A stretch of DNA of 32,025 nucleotides, taken from NCBI GenBank assembly GCA_013115125.1, contig JABANN010000405.1:1-32025 (forward strand). Reading direction: 5' to 3'. The translations under genes and the position numbers were made by a program. The notes below the pieces were generated by a model. It was given only the letters and a program-made list of their open reading frames with translations, was not told where the DNA came from and did no database searches. Of the stretch, positions 21,160 to 32,025 are shown piece by piece (within the stretch, counting starts at the first letter, position 1; every line of letters starts with the position of its first letter). Source of the DNA: Perkinsus olseni (taxonomy: Eukaryota; Perkinsozoa; Perkinsida).

Positions 21160-24100
21160 CTAGACACCACCACCAGCCGATAGCAGTCCATCGGCAATAG
21201 GAGCTACCGTGACCTTGTGGGCCACCTGCGGGCTCCTCTCCGCCATGAGTGCTCGGAGACGACTGTCTGAATCCCGGGACAGCTCCCCTACGAAACCGTC
21301 CTCGACCACTCGACCTCCTCGAGCTAGGACGATCGCTCTATCGCACATATGCAGGACGCTCGGGCGATGGCATGTCAAGATAACCTAGAGGGGTGACAGC
21401 AACAGATGATGATAATGCCGATAGGAGAGGCGGCAGCATCACGCACAGTTCCACAGGCCTTGAAGATCTCCTCCATGACCTTCTTTTGGGTGATCTCGTC
21501 GAGGGCGCTGGTGGCTTCATCCAGGACGGCCAACCGTGGACGAGTGAGGATGACCCGCGCCAACTGCAGAAGATGATGCACCACTCAGAAGCGAACATGG
21601 CAGGCCCACCTCAACGCGCTGACGCTCCCCTCCGCTGAGCTCGGCTAGCTTGCCATCCAACCCTAGGGACTTCACCTCGAGGGTGTACTGCAACTGCGCC
21701 TTGGCCAAAGCATCCAGCAACTCGTCATCAGGAGCTATTGGCGTCATGCCGAAACTGAAGGGCGTCCATGGAGAGCACAAGCAGCCGCTGGCAGCCAACC
21801 TCAATGCCTCCCGTATAGAGGCCCTGTCCGAGAGAGGGCTCTCCTGCATAACACACCCCACAAGCCCTGAACTTCTAAGGGCCTGGGGGTTCAGGGAACT
21901 CAGAGCCTTGCCCGATAAAAAGACCTGGAGAAGGTAGCAGTAGGGAGCCGTCACAGGCACTCCTCTCACCTGCCCCTTATCCGGCTTGATGGCCTGCAGC
22001 AATACTTCGACCAGCGTCGTCTTCCCGGTACCGCTCTCGCCTACTACGGCCACCCTTTGCCCTGGGGGCACACAGAAGCTGACATCACATAAGCCTGGAG
22101 AATCGGCCGACTCTCCACGGAGATCTGAAGCGGGGCTTGTGAGCCATGGGGAAGGGGGCGATGATGATGATGATGATGATGCGCCGTACCAGCATCAGCA
22201 GGCTCTTCGTATACAAAGCTGACGTTGCGAACGTCCACCACCAAACCAGCGGAGCCGAGGGAACTGCTGGGCAGCTGGCCCTCAGGAACCCCGTCAACGG
22301 GCGTATCCAAGGCCTTCACTATTCGACCTATAAAAAATACCAAGATGAAGTCCAGGCCAGGTAAGCCCATAGTACACGCATCGTCTGCTGCTGACGTTAC
22401 TGCGTCGACGGTGTCCAGGAGGGTATCGATACTACCGGACACAGAGGCCCAGGTACCTACCCGCTGGACCTCCAGGTCCACGGAGACGTGGCGGTCTGAT
22501 CTCACCTGCCTCGCCGCTAACGGATTGCCCCAGTGCCGCAGTTATAACCGAGCCCACTATCCCAGTGCCATCACCATCACCATCGGCACTTCCTGTCACC
22601 ACGCCAATAGCAGCCACCTCAGACACATGCGCACAGGAGGTCAGCAGCTGCACCATTGGTAGATGCATCAGGGCCTGTCGAGAGGCGTCATACCTGCCAT
22701 GAGAAGGCGGTGACGACGCGAACTACGCAACTCCCTCTACTCATTTCGTCTCTCCATCATCCTTATGGTTGCCTGGAATTGCCTTGACTCCAGCTCTTGG
22801 CGACCAAAGGCTCTCACTTGAAGCATGCTCTCGGGAGAGTAGAGATGCCGCCATAACCTGTCAAGCCGTTGATCCACTGAGAGCTGCCTGCACGTCGGTC
22901 ACCTAAGCATGACAGGCCCTCCTCTTGGGTCCACTACTGACGTGTCCATCAACCGCCAGTATATGAGATACTCCATCACTCGACGCTTGAAAAACACGGA
23001 ACCAAAAATGAACAATACCAAACCTATGAACCTGAGCGCCTCGAAAAAGCGTGCCAATAACGGTGCTATGAAACTCCTACCGTCCTCGTGAGTTGCCCGA
23101 TTTATGGTATATCTGCCACAGCGTTGTCGTTGCTCCACTGCACCGTGTGGTAACCTTGCTAGGCAGACCAAGCAGCAAGCGGCATACGGTGCCGCAGCTA
23201 CCAATGGTCCGACGCAGGAGATCCAGATCCATCGAAACCACCTGGGTCGAAAACATAACCAACCAAGCATCCATACGAGCAGGGCTAACCTGCTTATGGT
23301 CCATCAGCAAGGCCCGCCGATAGAGCTCCCCTTTGAGGCTTGTTATCGCTTCGTGCTGAGTCGCGTCCAGCAGCACCTCCCCCGCAGCACACAAAAAAAT
23401 CTGCGTCAACTCTAACCTGAACGCCGTCTCTTGCGATGGACTTGGCCAGCGCGAAAGAGTATGCGATTCTCCTCTCACTACCTGGCTAGCTCTAGGAACA
23501 TACCGAGCACTGGCTTCAGTCTCCGGCCCTTCGGGTTCATAGCCACCTCCATTATCCTACCCTTTCGAGAGACGCTCTGTGCTGCCAGCCATCCACAAAC
23601 CGCCGACATCGCCGTGGAGAGCGTCATACCTAGCAGTGCCATCACCAAAAGAAAAATTTGAAACCGACGTTTTACCTAGAAGGACCGTCGGAGAGCTGAC
23701 CAGGAGATGGGCGACCAAGCGTGAGGCAGTAGCGCACTGGGACAGGGCCGCTAGGTGCAATTTGTGACCCAGGGCATCGACTAGAGCTCGGTCTGCGAAG
23801 CCAACGAGTTCTCCACGAGTACAGTAGAAGTAGAGATCCTTGGCGGAGGACCTATGCCTATGGTCAGCCTCTAGGGCCTTCAGGACCTGACAGAATGGGT
23901 ATAGCAGGCCAAGACGCGCGCGGAGACCGGAAGCTCAATCGGTTCCGACTGGATCCACCCCTTCCCTTGCCCCTAGGTGCTTGCCCTACCCTTCTCAAAG
24001 TCCTGTCGACTGCTACTTTGAGGATAGAGATGACCTCCGGATCATCAGTAGAGCACCTGACAGGTCTGATCTAGCGGATGCCCTGCCCGACGAGAGGGTT

Positions 24101-24182
24101 TATTCAGAGGACACGCCCATCACTGTCTCTACCCCTTATTCGGGCCACGAAGACCATCCAAGTTCGTGTCAAAGCCCGCCAT
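21160..24182 (-). CDS. ABC exporter half-transporter (ABCB type)
   Basis: Membrane exporter with one transmembrane domain followed by one nucleotide-binding domain. I place the start at 24182 (MAGFDTNLDGLRGPN); the 5' splicing is tentative. Transmembrane-domain pieces include KDLYFYCTRGELVGFADRAL (about 23810), SLKGELYRRALLMDHKQVSP (about 23320) and FEALRFIGLVLFIFGSVFFK (about 23010), then ELESRQFQATIRMMERRNE (about 22760). The nucleotide-binding domain has an A-loop region (VRNVSFVYEE, about 22220), Walker A GESGTGKTT (about 22020), signature LSGGERQRV (about 21630), Walker B LAVLDEATSALD (about 21510) and H-loop TCHRPS (about 21370), ending at a TAG at 21160. All catalytic motifs are present. 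A run of seven histidines follows the A-loop. GT-AG introns of about 40-70 nt interrupt both domains. The substrate cannot be inferred. Confidence 0.87.
22161..22181 (-). repeat. Seven-histidine codon run in the ABC transporter
   Basis: Seven CAT codons between the A-loop and Walker A, a short trinucleotide array in coding sequence. Confidence 0.85.
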
Positions 24183-24252
24183 CAGTCAGCTACATAAGAT
24201 TCTGCGTATCAATCAGGAGCCCCACTACCCCACTACGTGGCTGTAATCGACA

Positions 24253-24661
24253 CTAGTCCTCACGAAAGCCGCTACCAGAAAGATCACCTGGCGAGACCGA
24301 GGAGAGCCGTGAGGAGGGTGTCGGGGTCCTTGGCATCTTCCATCGCTTGTGCCACCGACACTCGGCGTCGCGATACTTCCGCGGTAAGCCACTAAGAAGA
24401 TAACACTGCAAGCTCATGAGCTTCTCTATAACTGCCTCATCGTATTTCCCGCCGATGAGCATACGCCGGGTTCCAGCCTCAGCGACAGAGCCCCCTGTGC
24501 GCCCCATCTATTACCTCCTTCTCATCAGCCGTCAGAACTCTCAGGTAGTCCATCCTCTTCTTAAGCATGTAAGCCAGGACCACCAGCGGCACTATCCGAT
24601 ACGCTGCCACGCCCCATTTCCGTTTAAAAAGGTGCATATTCGTCCATGTTGAGGAGGCCAT
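24253..24661 (-). CDS. Small single-pass membrane protein, unknown
   Basis: About 125 residues from two exons separated by a GT-AG intron of about 36 nt at about 24480-24515. It starts MASSTWTNMHLFKRKWG, has one hydrophobic segment (RIVPLVVLAYMLKK) flanked by basic residues, then a soluble part (GGKYDEAVIEKLMSLQCYLL, RDAECRWHKRWKMP) and a Ser/Pro tail ending in TAG at 24253. It sits 70 bp from the ABC gene start and 100 bp from the end of the VTT gene. I do not recognise the family. Confidence 0.6.
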
Positions 24662-24760
24662 TCAGAGGGCGAGACAAATCCAGCGGGCGTCTTTGACCAC
24701 TCTCGAACACAAAGCCACGAAGAGTACAAAAACTGTATTGTGCATTTGATGAAGCTTCTC

Positions 24761-26091
24761 TCATTCACTTTTTGTGCCCTCCGTCGGAGCCTTGCCGTCG
24801 GCCGTGACTCCCACCAGAAGATGATCGTCGTTCTCATCACTGGACAGCTGTCGCTTCAATAACGTTGGAATGAGAGCTAGACATCCTAGGCCCAGCAAAA
24901 CCTGCGAAAACCAGCGTTAATTTACGTAGCAAAGCGGCAGAGAAATACCGCCAGTAGTACCAGGAAATTCTTCGCGTTGAAACCTCCGACGTGCTGTATC
25001 TCAGCCAGCTCACTGCCCATGTTAACCAGTATGACGTTGTTAGGTATAAGACCGAGCAGCGTGCCTGCAGAGGGCTCTGAGAGCTACTGAGTTACAGTGA
25101 TGATCGTAATACCAAAGAAAAAGGTCCTAGAGTTCAGGCCGAGATTCCCAGTGGAGATGTTTATGAACCAATTAGGTACTATGGGTGTTATACGTAAGAA
25201 AAGCATGTACCTGAGCCGACGGGAAAAGATCCTACCACAACGTTCCACAACTAACGATAGGATACTTCACGAGATTGAGCACCTCCCCTAAATGACGCCG
25301 AGGATTATTAAATTCAGATACGGAATCATAATTGTTCAACCATCAAGTTGTACAGGACAATTGAGGGCGTCTCGGAAGAGGTTAATGTCCATACACGAAG
25401 CGCATCAGGAATGGTGATGCTCCCTCCCCAAGGACTTAGTACCAGAACAAGCTGTCGCGCCTCTTGTCCAGTTGCCTCTTGAAGCGGGTCATAGCAGGCC
25501 GGAAGAAATGCATAACGACCGGACGGCCCACGACACGGAATAGCGTGTAGCATAGGGAGGCGCCGGCTGTAGCACAGGTAGATACTATCAGGAACCCCTT
25601 CACGCCTGATCACAGACACTCATCATTACCTCTCGGCAAAGAGGGACGGCGACATGAGTTGTGAATGGTGTGGTACGAGCCTGCATCCCACTTACGTCCG
25701 AATAGAGCCCCAGCCAGTAGTGAGAGAAATATCGGTCCTGGTATGGCGAAGGTCTGCAGGAACGTGTAGGAGGCGCAAAACAAGAGCATGACTTCAGCAT
25801 AGTGATCCTCAATGTAGAACTCGAGTGCTTCTTGCACCTGATCGCCTTCCTTCCCGCAGCATCATGAGGAATCCCTATTACCACTAAAAGGTCCTCGCCC
25901 GTGGTATTGGTGAGGAGTTGGGCGATGCTCTTATGGCCGAACGTCGTATAAAGCCGCTCCCTGTAGTGTGGGCTAAGAGGAGGGAACCTCTGGTAAAGTC
26001 GCCACATTACATACAGTGAGGTAGCGAAAAAGGACAGTAGGATCACCTGCACAGGGAGAGTAGCGACCGGAGTGCCAGACAGCAACGGCAT
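24761..26091 (-). CDS. TMEM41-like VTT-domain membrane protein
   Basis: Multi-pass ER-type membrane protein of the VTT (DedA/TMEM41/VMP1) family, whose animal members scramble lipids and act in autophagy. Six exons (minus): 26091-25882, 25837-25696, 25566-25443, 25264-25113, 25064-24949 and 24901-24761, total 294 residues, the usual TMEM41 length. Key motifs are SYTFLQTFAIPGPIFLSLLA with GALFG, GASLCYTLFRVVGRPVV, then YMLFLRITPIVPNWFINIST and FFFGTLLGLIPNNVILVNMG, which follow TMEM41 closely. All junctions keep phase; introns are 44-178 nt, the longest being 25265-25442. It ends in a charged tail. The start is the first ATG of an open frame. Family assignment is firm; the exact cellular role is inferred from relatives. 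Confidence 0.9.
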
Positions 26092-26448
26092 ACTACCAAT
26101 GAAGTCATGTAGGAGCTGAACGACTTATCCTCTCTTTGAGCACGAGCGTCCCCTCCGACCTGACAATTCAACTGCGTACATGCACAGCGACGAGCTCGGG
26201 TACCTCTGCATTGCTCGGCAACCCTGCGGATTCCTCCTTGTGAATACCACCTGAGTGGCACTCGCTCAGCGGTCATGCATGATCATGAGACTCATCATTA
26301 CCTGCTAGTCGGGCGCTTCGTCGTGGCCGCACTTCTTTGTTATTCATAAACAGACAATGACACTGTCTCCTCTATGATTGCTCAACTCTTAACTAAACGC
26401 CTCCTCATCGCTGATGATATAATGCACAACGTATTGTGGTTTTGTAGT
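26092..26448. other. No gene seen
   Basis: Spacer upstream of the TMEM41-like start. It probably holds that gene's promoter; I see no motif I can name. Confidence 0.4.
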
Positions 26449-27246
26449 CTAAGTCTTACACCGACTGCACTTGATGAGAGCCTCTACCGCTCCATCATCA
26501 TATCGAAGCAAGAGCTCCGGCTTTAGACCTTGCATCCGCAAGGAGTTCAAGAGCCCGTCAAGATTCGATGCTATCGAGGAAATGCAGGGTGATTTCATCC
26601 TGGATCGTTCTCTCGAGCTTCCCAAGATCATACGATACTCACCGCGAAGGCTCTCTCGGCATTACCGCCGGACAACGAGGAGGAAGGACGGAATACTACT
26701 AGGAATTGAGGACCAATCATCGCATACGTTCGCAGTTCGTACCCGTCGATTGAAATTTCCTCTGTAGATGGTGCTGAACATAGTGTATCCACCCCGTTTC
26801 TCAGCGCAGAGGGCCCCACGGGGGGTCACGCCACTAGGTGGTCTTCGAGCTCTCTTCCCAACGCCAGGGGATGCCGGCTTCACAACGTACACGTACGCGG
26901 AGTGCGTAACCTATCCCCCTCCAAAAAACAGAATAGCACTAGTATAAATTAGTAGGCGACCGCTGCACCCGAGGACGAGTATGCGAAACTGGAGCGCAAC
27001 GAATAGGATAATTGAAAACGACACCGCGATGAAGTTGCCAAGTTGAGAATTTCAGATCTTTCGACCAGGCAATGCCGAAGGGACCAGGGCATGTGTAACC
27101 CACCTCGAAGATACTGACTTCTCCCTTGAAGTAATCAGCAACACGATCGTGAAGTTTCAGCGGGCCCATCTACTTCACTGTGGCGTAGAGTGGGGAATAC
27201 GTCCCTTCTCGATCGCGATGCCTTCAACTACTTTCCATAGAGGCAT
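26449..27246 (-). CDS. Possible multi-exon gene, unrecognised
   Basis: Minus-strand pieces with a coding look: MPLWK at 27246 followed, after a possible GT-AG intron, by GPLKLHDRVADYFKGEVSIF (about 27165), and ISIDGYELRTYAMIGPQFLV (about 26770) leading to RPSSSLSGGNAERAFA and a GTGAGT donor at about 26640. A further exon could read DEITLHFLDSIES and stop near 26540. I cannot join these with confidence and know no matching family. Confidence 0.25.
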
Positions 27247-27407
27247 GCGATCAGCTTCATCGTGTCGTCATCTCCCATATAGCCATTGTGTCACGCAACA
27301 CGCGGTGAAAACGTATGAAACGTGAGAGCCCACAACGCGGCTGTTCCCGCTTCTTATTGGAGCCGAACAACCCCGCTCGCAACGCACATTGATGAAATGT
27401 AAAATTG

Positions 27408-27470
27408 TCAGCCCCACGAATCGATCCCACGACCACACGAGAGCAAGCGCAACACTTTAACCGCGTCACC
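27408..27470 (-). ncRNA. tRNA-like promoter head (possible SINE)
   Basis: The minus strand shows an A-box-like GCGGTTAAAGTG and, at tRNA spacing, a B-box-like GGGATCGATTCG. No proper cloverleaf forms, so a decayed tRNA-derived element is more likely than a tRNA gene. Confidence 0.3.
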
Positions 27471-27840
27471 AAAAATCCGGAGCTCACCGCGATATATAAC
27501 CGTCCCACGGGGGCCTGCAACGATGGATGTTCAGCGGACGAGATGAGACGCGCTCGTTTACCGGAAGAAGCTTGCCCACTTGGACCCTCTCTAGCTGTGG
27601 TAAGAGCAGCACTGCAAATCCTCAAATAAGCGATGTACTGGTCATAAAGCAGCTGAACGAGGTTAGTGTGCCAGGGTGTACCACAATACTCGGAAATGTT
27701 AACATTTCTGGCGAGGCTTAACCCGCACCTTCAACGGTTCCGAATAGCCTCCCAACCAAGAATACCCTGACTCGTTTTCTCCACGCCGGGAACAATGCAC
27801 CAAGAAGCTAGCGAAAGTGGGTTCTACGATTCGAATGTAT

Positions 27841-27900
27841 GTGGCCGAGCGGTTAGTATATTGGACTATCATGCGAGATAACCAGATGCGATTCCGGCGG
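27841..27900 (+). ncRNA. tRNA-like promoter head (possible SINE)
   Basis: A very good A box (TGGCCGAGCGGTTAG) resembling Ser/Leu tRNAs, and a B-box-like GATGCGATTCC about 30 bp on. The arms do not pair as in a tRNA. Between about 27250 and 29160 I see no protein gene. Confidence 0.4.
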
Positions 27901-28886
27901 CAAGCTGTCGAGGATAGAGTAGACACGGTCGGGCGAAGCCTGCACTATCGCTCACCTACAAGATGCTTCTTGTGCCTCCCGAAGGAATCCTCTTTTTGCT
28001 GGAATTACCGGGTGCTGCGGTGAGTTGAATCCGGGCAACGCTGCACGTTCAGCTGAAACCGGATGGTGGGCCCACGCTTGCGTGCTTGAACGTCCCTGAG
28101 AATGTTTCTCCTCAGAGCCCCTCAAGTTGAGGGTATACCTCGAGGAACAACTCCTGATAGGGCGATTATCAGCAAGACAGTCCTAGGGGGGTGTTCTACA
28201 GACTCATTCTCAGACGCAGAATTGTCGGTTAGAACCTTTGCGGTGGGGTGCAGTAGCAGTTGTGTCCCAGTACGCCCCCCAACCCAAAACCTTGAGGCGC
28301 GGAGATTCCTAGGGGCGAGAGCCTTGACGAATGCGTGCACGTGCGTAGAACCCGATGGCATGAACATAGCGGATGGCGTGGAACCCGAACAACAACGAAC
28401 TGCGTGAGGATAGCCCATATTCAGCTCCTCATTGGATAGTCGATGAAGAAGCTTAGCAAACACAATCAGAATGACACTCCTAAACAATCCCTAACTGCAG
28501 CCTCAAGTCAGCCTGCACCGTACCACTTCGTAGGCGCAATGAGACACCTCGTGTCCCTGTTTTGTCTCTCACGCTAGTGGGCAAGTTCCCGGCGAACCAC
28601 GCTTGATTCGGCCGGCGCTCGAGAGAGGTTGAGATGATTATCGTTCGGCCTCCTGACGCTCTCAATGGCTCTTCCAACCGAGGCCTTCGAGAGGTAGCTC
28701 GTGCCTGCGTAGCCCCGAGTGCTATGCAAAGCATCTCCTTCGCCTCCGGCATGAGCAGCAACGCCATCGCCGCTGTCGTGAGGCTTCTGTCCATATCAAC
28801 GACATCAGTGGGGTTCCCACTCTGACTACCGCCCCTTATTGCGGAGACGAGTCGTTTTAATCGACCTGGAACTTCCGCAAGGGAAT

Positions 28887-28992
28887 GCTATGCGCACACG
28901 TGTTTCACGCTGCGATTCACTCCCCAGTCGTTGTTACAAGGGAGTCCGATAGTGTCACAAGCTATGCGTACACGTGTTTCACGCCGCAATTC
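28887..28992. repeat. Pair of 32-bp direct repeats
   Basis: 28887-28918 and 28961-28992 differ at three positions. Each contains CACACGTG or TACACGTG followed by TTTCACGC. Function unknown. Confidence 0.6.
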
Positions 28993-29611
28993 TGTCCTTG
29001 ACTGTTGGAATCTGATGTAGTCAAGGGTGTAATAGTGGCGACCGCTCGCAGAATCCTGATCACCACAAGTGGCACCATGGGTGCACCACCATAATGCTGG
29101 TGATGTCACTGGGTGGTTTGACTGAGTCTTCCTGCGTCTCCTGTTAAGCTGACGCGCTTTCGAAATGGCCGCCTACCTACTCGTGCTGCTCTCCTTCATA
29201 CCTCTCTACGACTTCATCGACCAGGATATTGCGAGTCTGGCCTTTGTCGGATTCCAAACAAAGTGAGATGCTCTCCTGAACACCGCCCCATAGTAACATG
29301 AGGTGCCCTCATCTGGCAGGTATGGCAAACGCTACAGAGACGAAGAAGAGGAGAGCAAGAGGTCCCGCATATTCCAGGACAACTTGAAATTGATTGAAGA
29401 AGTCAACTCCCAAGGTGAGCGGCTTCAGCCACTCAAGGGACCGATGGCAAGCAATTCAGATCTTCCCTATAAGCTCGGAGTCAACGAGTATGCGAATCTT
29501 ACTTCCGAGGAGTTCTCTGCTCAAAAGCTTCGTCCTCTCAAGGTGGATAAGAAGATGAAGGGAACGATGCTCGTACAAGGTGCCAACCGAGACTCTTGTG
29601 CTTGGTGCTGA

Positions 29612-29764
<153 letters not shown>

Positions 29765-29834
29765 TGAGACTCCTCCCGAGCCTCTCAGCCACCGCGGTTT
29801 TTAGGTGCTCTCGAAGCGCAATATGCCATCGCTA

Positions 29835-29856
29835 CCGGCAACTTGCCGGCGGCAAG
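29835..29856. repeat. 14-nt palindromic insertion, target CCGGCAAG
   Basis: Exact pattern inside a cathepsin exon. Dropping 14 nt restores ATGKLLSFSEQQ. Confidence 0.88.
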
Positions 29857-30123
29857 CTTCTGTCCTTCTCCGAACAGCAGTTAGTCGATTGCAGCACGGA
29901 TTACGGGAAAAAGACGCTTGATTTCATCCGCGATGTGGTTGTATATCTCATCTTAGCGGCTGCGATGGAGGCCTCATGGAATACGCCTATGAATACATAC
30001 ATGATTACGGTATCGACCTGGACTCGACCTACCCTTACAATGCCAAGGATAATAAGTGCCTGGACACGCTTGTGAAGAACGCTGACGGGCTTTCAGTACC
30101 GAAGCATGAATCCGCTTAGCAAC

Positions 30124-30145
30124 CTCTTCAGTGAAGAGTCTTCAC
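30124..30145. repeat. 14-nt palindromic insertion, target CTCTTCAC
   Basis: Exact pattern in the cathepsin gene. Dropping it puts both sides in one frame, although two stop codons remain nearby. Confidence 0.85.
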
Positions 30146-31105
30146 TAAGACCGCAGAAATCGATCCATTGTAAGTTCGCTGCTCGCGTCAGGTGGGCGAA
30201 GTGAACGGCTACTACAGGCTAGATTCAACGGACGCCGCGCTGATGACAGCGCTGGTGGCTGCTCCCGTTTCAACTGCTATGTTCGCCGATGACGACCTCA
30301 GATTTTATTCTTCTGGAGTATACACATCATGTAAGATGCGGTACAGACTATGATGCGATCAAAATCCTACCGAGACTTGCTTTTTTAGACGTCTGCCAGG
30401 TCATAGGGGATATCATAAACCATGGTATTGTGGCTGTTGGTTACGGCACTGAAGAAGGGAAAGAGTGAGAAGAGTTGCCATCATGAGTACTAGGCGCCAG
30501 CTCCAGTCGCACTTCAGTTACTATCTCATGAGAAACTCGTGGGGACCATCCTGGGGGTTGGATGGCTACTTTAAAATAAAGCGGGGAGGAGATGGTGACT
30601 ATGGTGAGCAACGGCATGGATCATGACACAACCGAGCTTGTCGCTTTAGGCGAGTGCAATGTGCTTGAGTACATGTGTGTTGCGACTCTGAAGGCCAACT
30701 AAGAAGAGCCTTCGCTTCCCACTTACTTTGCTTACAAAAGTCTTGTTGGCTCGAGCCACAGCGAGGGTATGGGCGATATGTATTTAGGCAAGCCCCCACT
30801 TATTCCAGTTCTGATAAGCTCAATAACTCCCATTTGATTCCGATGGGTCCGCCTTTGCCTGAAAGCGGTCATTTTGACAAGACCAGGTGTTGGAGGCCGA
30901 GTACTGTGAGGCTCACCTTGGTTTATTGATTATATTAATGTCGTAGTCTGTTGCTTCTCCGTTGTTGCTCATAGTCAACGCAAGGCGAGAAGGAGTATAA
31001 AGTCTTCTACCTAGATCTATTCGGGGGGCGGGAGTATTAGCTATGCACGCATGCACAAGATGATCGGCGCGCAATGAGTAACACTTTCCCCTCCGAGTAG
31101 AGAAA

Positions 31106-31135
31106 TGGGATGATGATGAATGGGATGATGATGAA
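31106..31135. repeat. Two perfect 15-bp tandem units
   Basis: TGGGATGATGATGAA twice. The surrounding 30703-31200 has no gene that I can see. Confidence 0.7.
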
Positions 31136-31200
31136 TGGAATTGAAGGTGAGTAGGAGTTCCCCCCTCTCTCATAGAAAGTTGATAATATGTGATAGTGAG

Positions 31201-31872
31201 TTAGTCAGAATCGATGTCAGGCTCGAAGCAGAGTTTGATATCTCGGGAACTAACTTCTTCTTCAGTTCCATCGTAACCAGTTAAGGTAATCCTGTTGCCA
31301 TTGATGGTTTTGATGCGAAAAGGGCCAATGTAGCGGGGTGCTAGTTTTGGGATACTAGCATCGCTTTTCTTAGCTTGTTGGTTCAACCAGACTAGATCGT
31401 CGATCTCGAGCTCGTCGTCTCTGTACTTCTGGTGCAGATGGGCTTTGGCTCGGCGACGTTGGAGAACTTTTTGGTGCTTGTTGTCAATGATGTCGTGTTG
31501 TAGTGTGTCACCGTAGGGGCTGTAGTGAAAGATGAGATTGTGAGGGCAGTGTACAGTTGTAGCATTAGTAGAGGTGTTGGGGTCAGCAGTAGGTGACGTG
31601 TTGATAGCGAAGCTGATACGATCACATAGTGTAGACCAGTTGGCAGTGTTGTTGGTGTTGATGTTGTTGGCTCTGTCGTGGTAAGGGTAGAGGAAGACTC
31701 GCAGTTTGTGTGCAACTTCACGATGTAGTCGTTCTAGTCGTCCATTAGATTGTCCAGAGTCAACTGGTGAGAGAAGATGTTCAGCTTGAATAGCTTGTAA
31801 GTGATCATTGAAGGCAGGGTTATGTAATTCAGTGAAATCTCGCGGGCGAAATTTCAGAGTGAAATATTTCAT
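31201..31872 (-). mobile_element. Ty3/gypsy-type LTR element fossil, integrase part
   Basis: A minus-strand open stretch matching the end of a retroelement integrase: the last part of the catalytic core (SGQSNGRLERLHREVAHKLR) and a C-terminal domain with KLAPRYIGPFRI, typical of the Ty3/gypsy (Metaviridae) group. Only this piece is visible; no reverse transcriptase, protease or long terminal repeat is seen in the window, so the element is broken and partial here. Age cannot be judged without a second copy. Confidence 0.8.
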
Positions 31873-31937
31873 GAAATTTCGCCAAGAATTTCATGAAATA
31901 TGAAATTCTGATTTTCGGGCGCGCGCTAACGCGCGCC
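31858..31937. repeat. AAATTTCATG-type repeats and a GC-rich inverted repeat
   Basis: Several TTTCATGAAATTT-like units are followed by an inverted repeat with arms GGCGCGCG and CGCGCGCC around CTAA (31918-31937). The AT-rich units resemble those near the right end of the hAT-like element (about 6635-6665). Confidence 0.6.
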
Positions 31938-32025
31938 AGAACTTCCAACTACCGAGGAGTCTTTTCTTATTCGTATTGGCGGCATTGGCGGCGGATTAAC
32001 GGAGTTGGTCCTAGGGATTGGGGCA

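Noticed and set aside
28091-28105. Odd palindrome CCCTCAA/TTGAGGG
   Set aside because: The third copy of X is missing, so it is compatible with chance or with a trimmed scar.
29073-29092. CACCAT repeated 14 nt apart
   Set aside because: The middle is not the reverse complement of CACCAT, so the scar rule fails.

Overview
The window reads as nuclear DNA of a compact-genome protist. It holds multi-exon genes with very short introns (mostly 30-80 nt, some apparently near 20 nt), balanced base composition, a tandem cyclin-L family, a papain-type protease and a Ty3-like element. An alveolate of the Perkinsus type fits best; that assignment is inference, because no rRNA or organellar marker is present.

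Layout. At 1-4,100 (+) lie the 3' part of a polycystin (PKD2-like) cation channel and a complete RING-H2 ubiquitin ligase. At 5,036-15,048 (-) is a decayed tandem duplication of a two-gene unit, cyclin L plus a CRIM-domain (Sin1/AVO1-like) protein. The left pair (5,036-10,216) is ruined and the right pair (11,494-15,048) is mostly open. From 15,281 to 26,091 every gene is on the minus strand: an unrecognised helical protein, TFIIH subunit p62/TFB1, an ABC exporter, a small one-pass membrane protein and a TMEM41-type VTT protein, packed with gaps of about 70-250 bp. At 26,450-29,160 are low-confidence gene pieces, two tRNA-like promoter heads and direct repeats. At 29,165-30,702 (+) is a cathepsin L-like gene that is probably a pseudogene. 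At 31,201-31,872 (-) is a fossil piece of a Ty3/gypsy-type integrase.

Main observation. Scattered through the ruined or intergenic parts is a uniform class of 14-nt insertions. At each, an 8-bp target W = bXa (X is 6 bp, b and a are single bases) has become bX + reverse complement of W + Xa. This gives two overlapping perfect palindromes, each with a single central base. I count 13 exact cases, one with a single mismatch and three longer variants. Six of these sites are still empty in the right-hand cyclin/CRIM copy. The same window has a 1,014-bp element with hAT-style ends (CAG..., 8-bp target duplication) sitting precisely inside the left cyclin pseudogene. The simplest reading is that the 14-nt insertions are excision scars of 8-bp-duplicating, hairpin-forming (hAT-type) transposons. 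In the scar model both flanking hairpins are opened about 8 nt from the tip and the complementary overhangs anneal. That mechanism is inference; the sequence pattern is directly visible.

Second observation. Several genes are openly readable only if introns of about 19-23 nt with GT...AG ends are removed.
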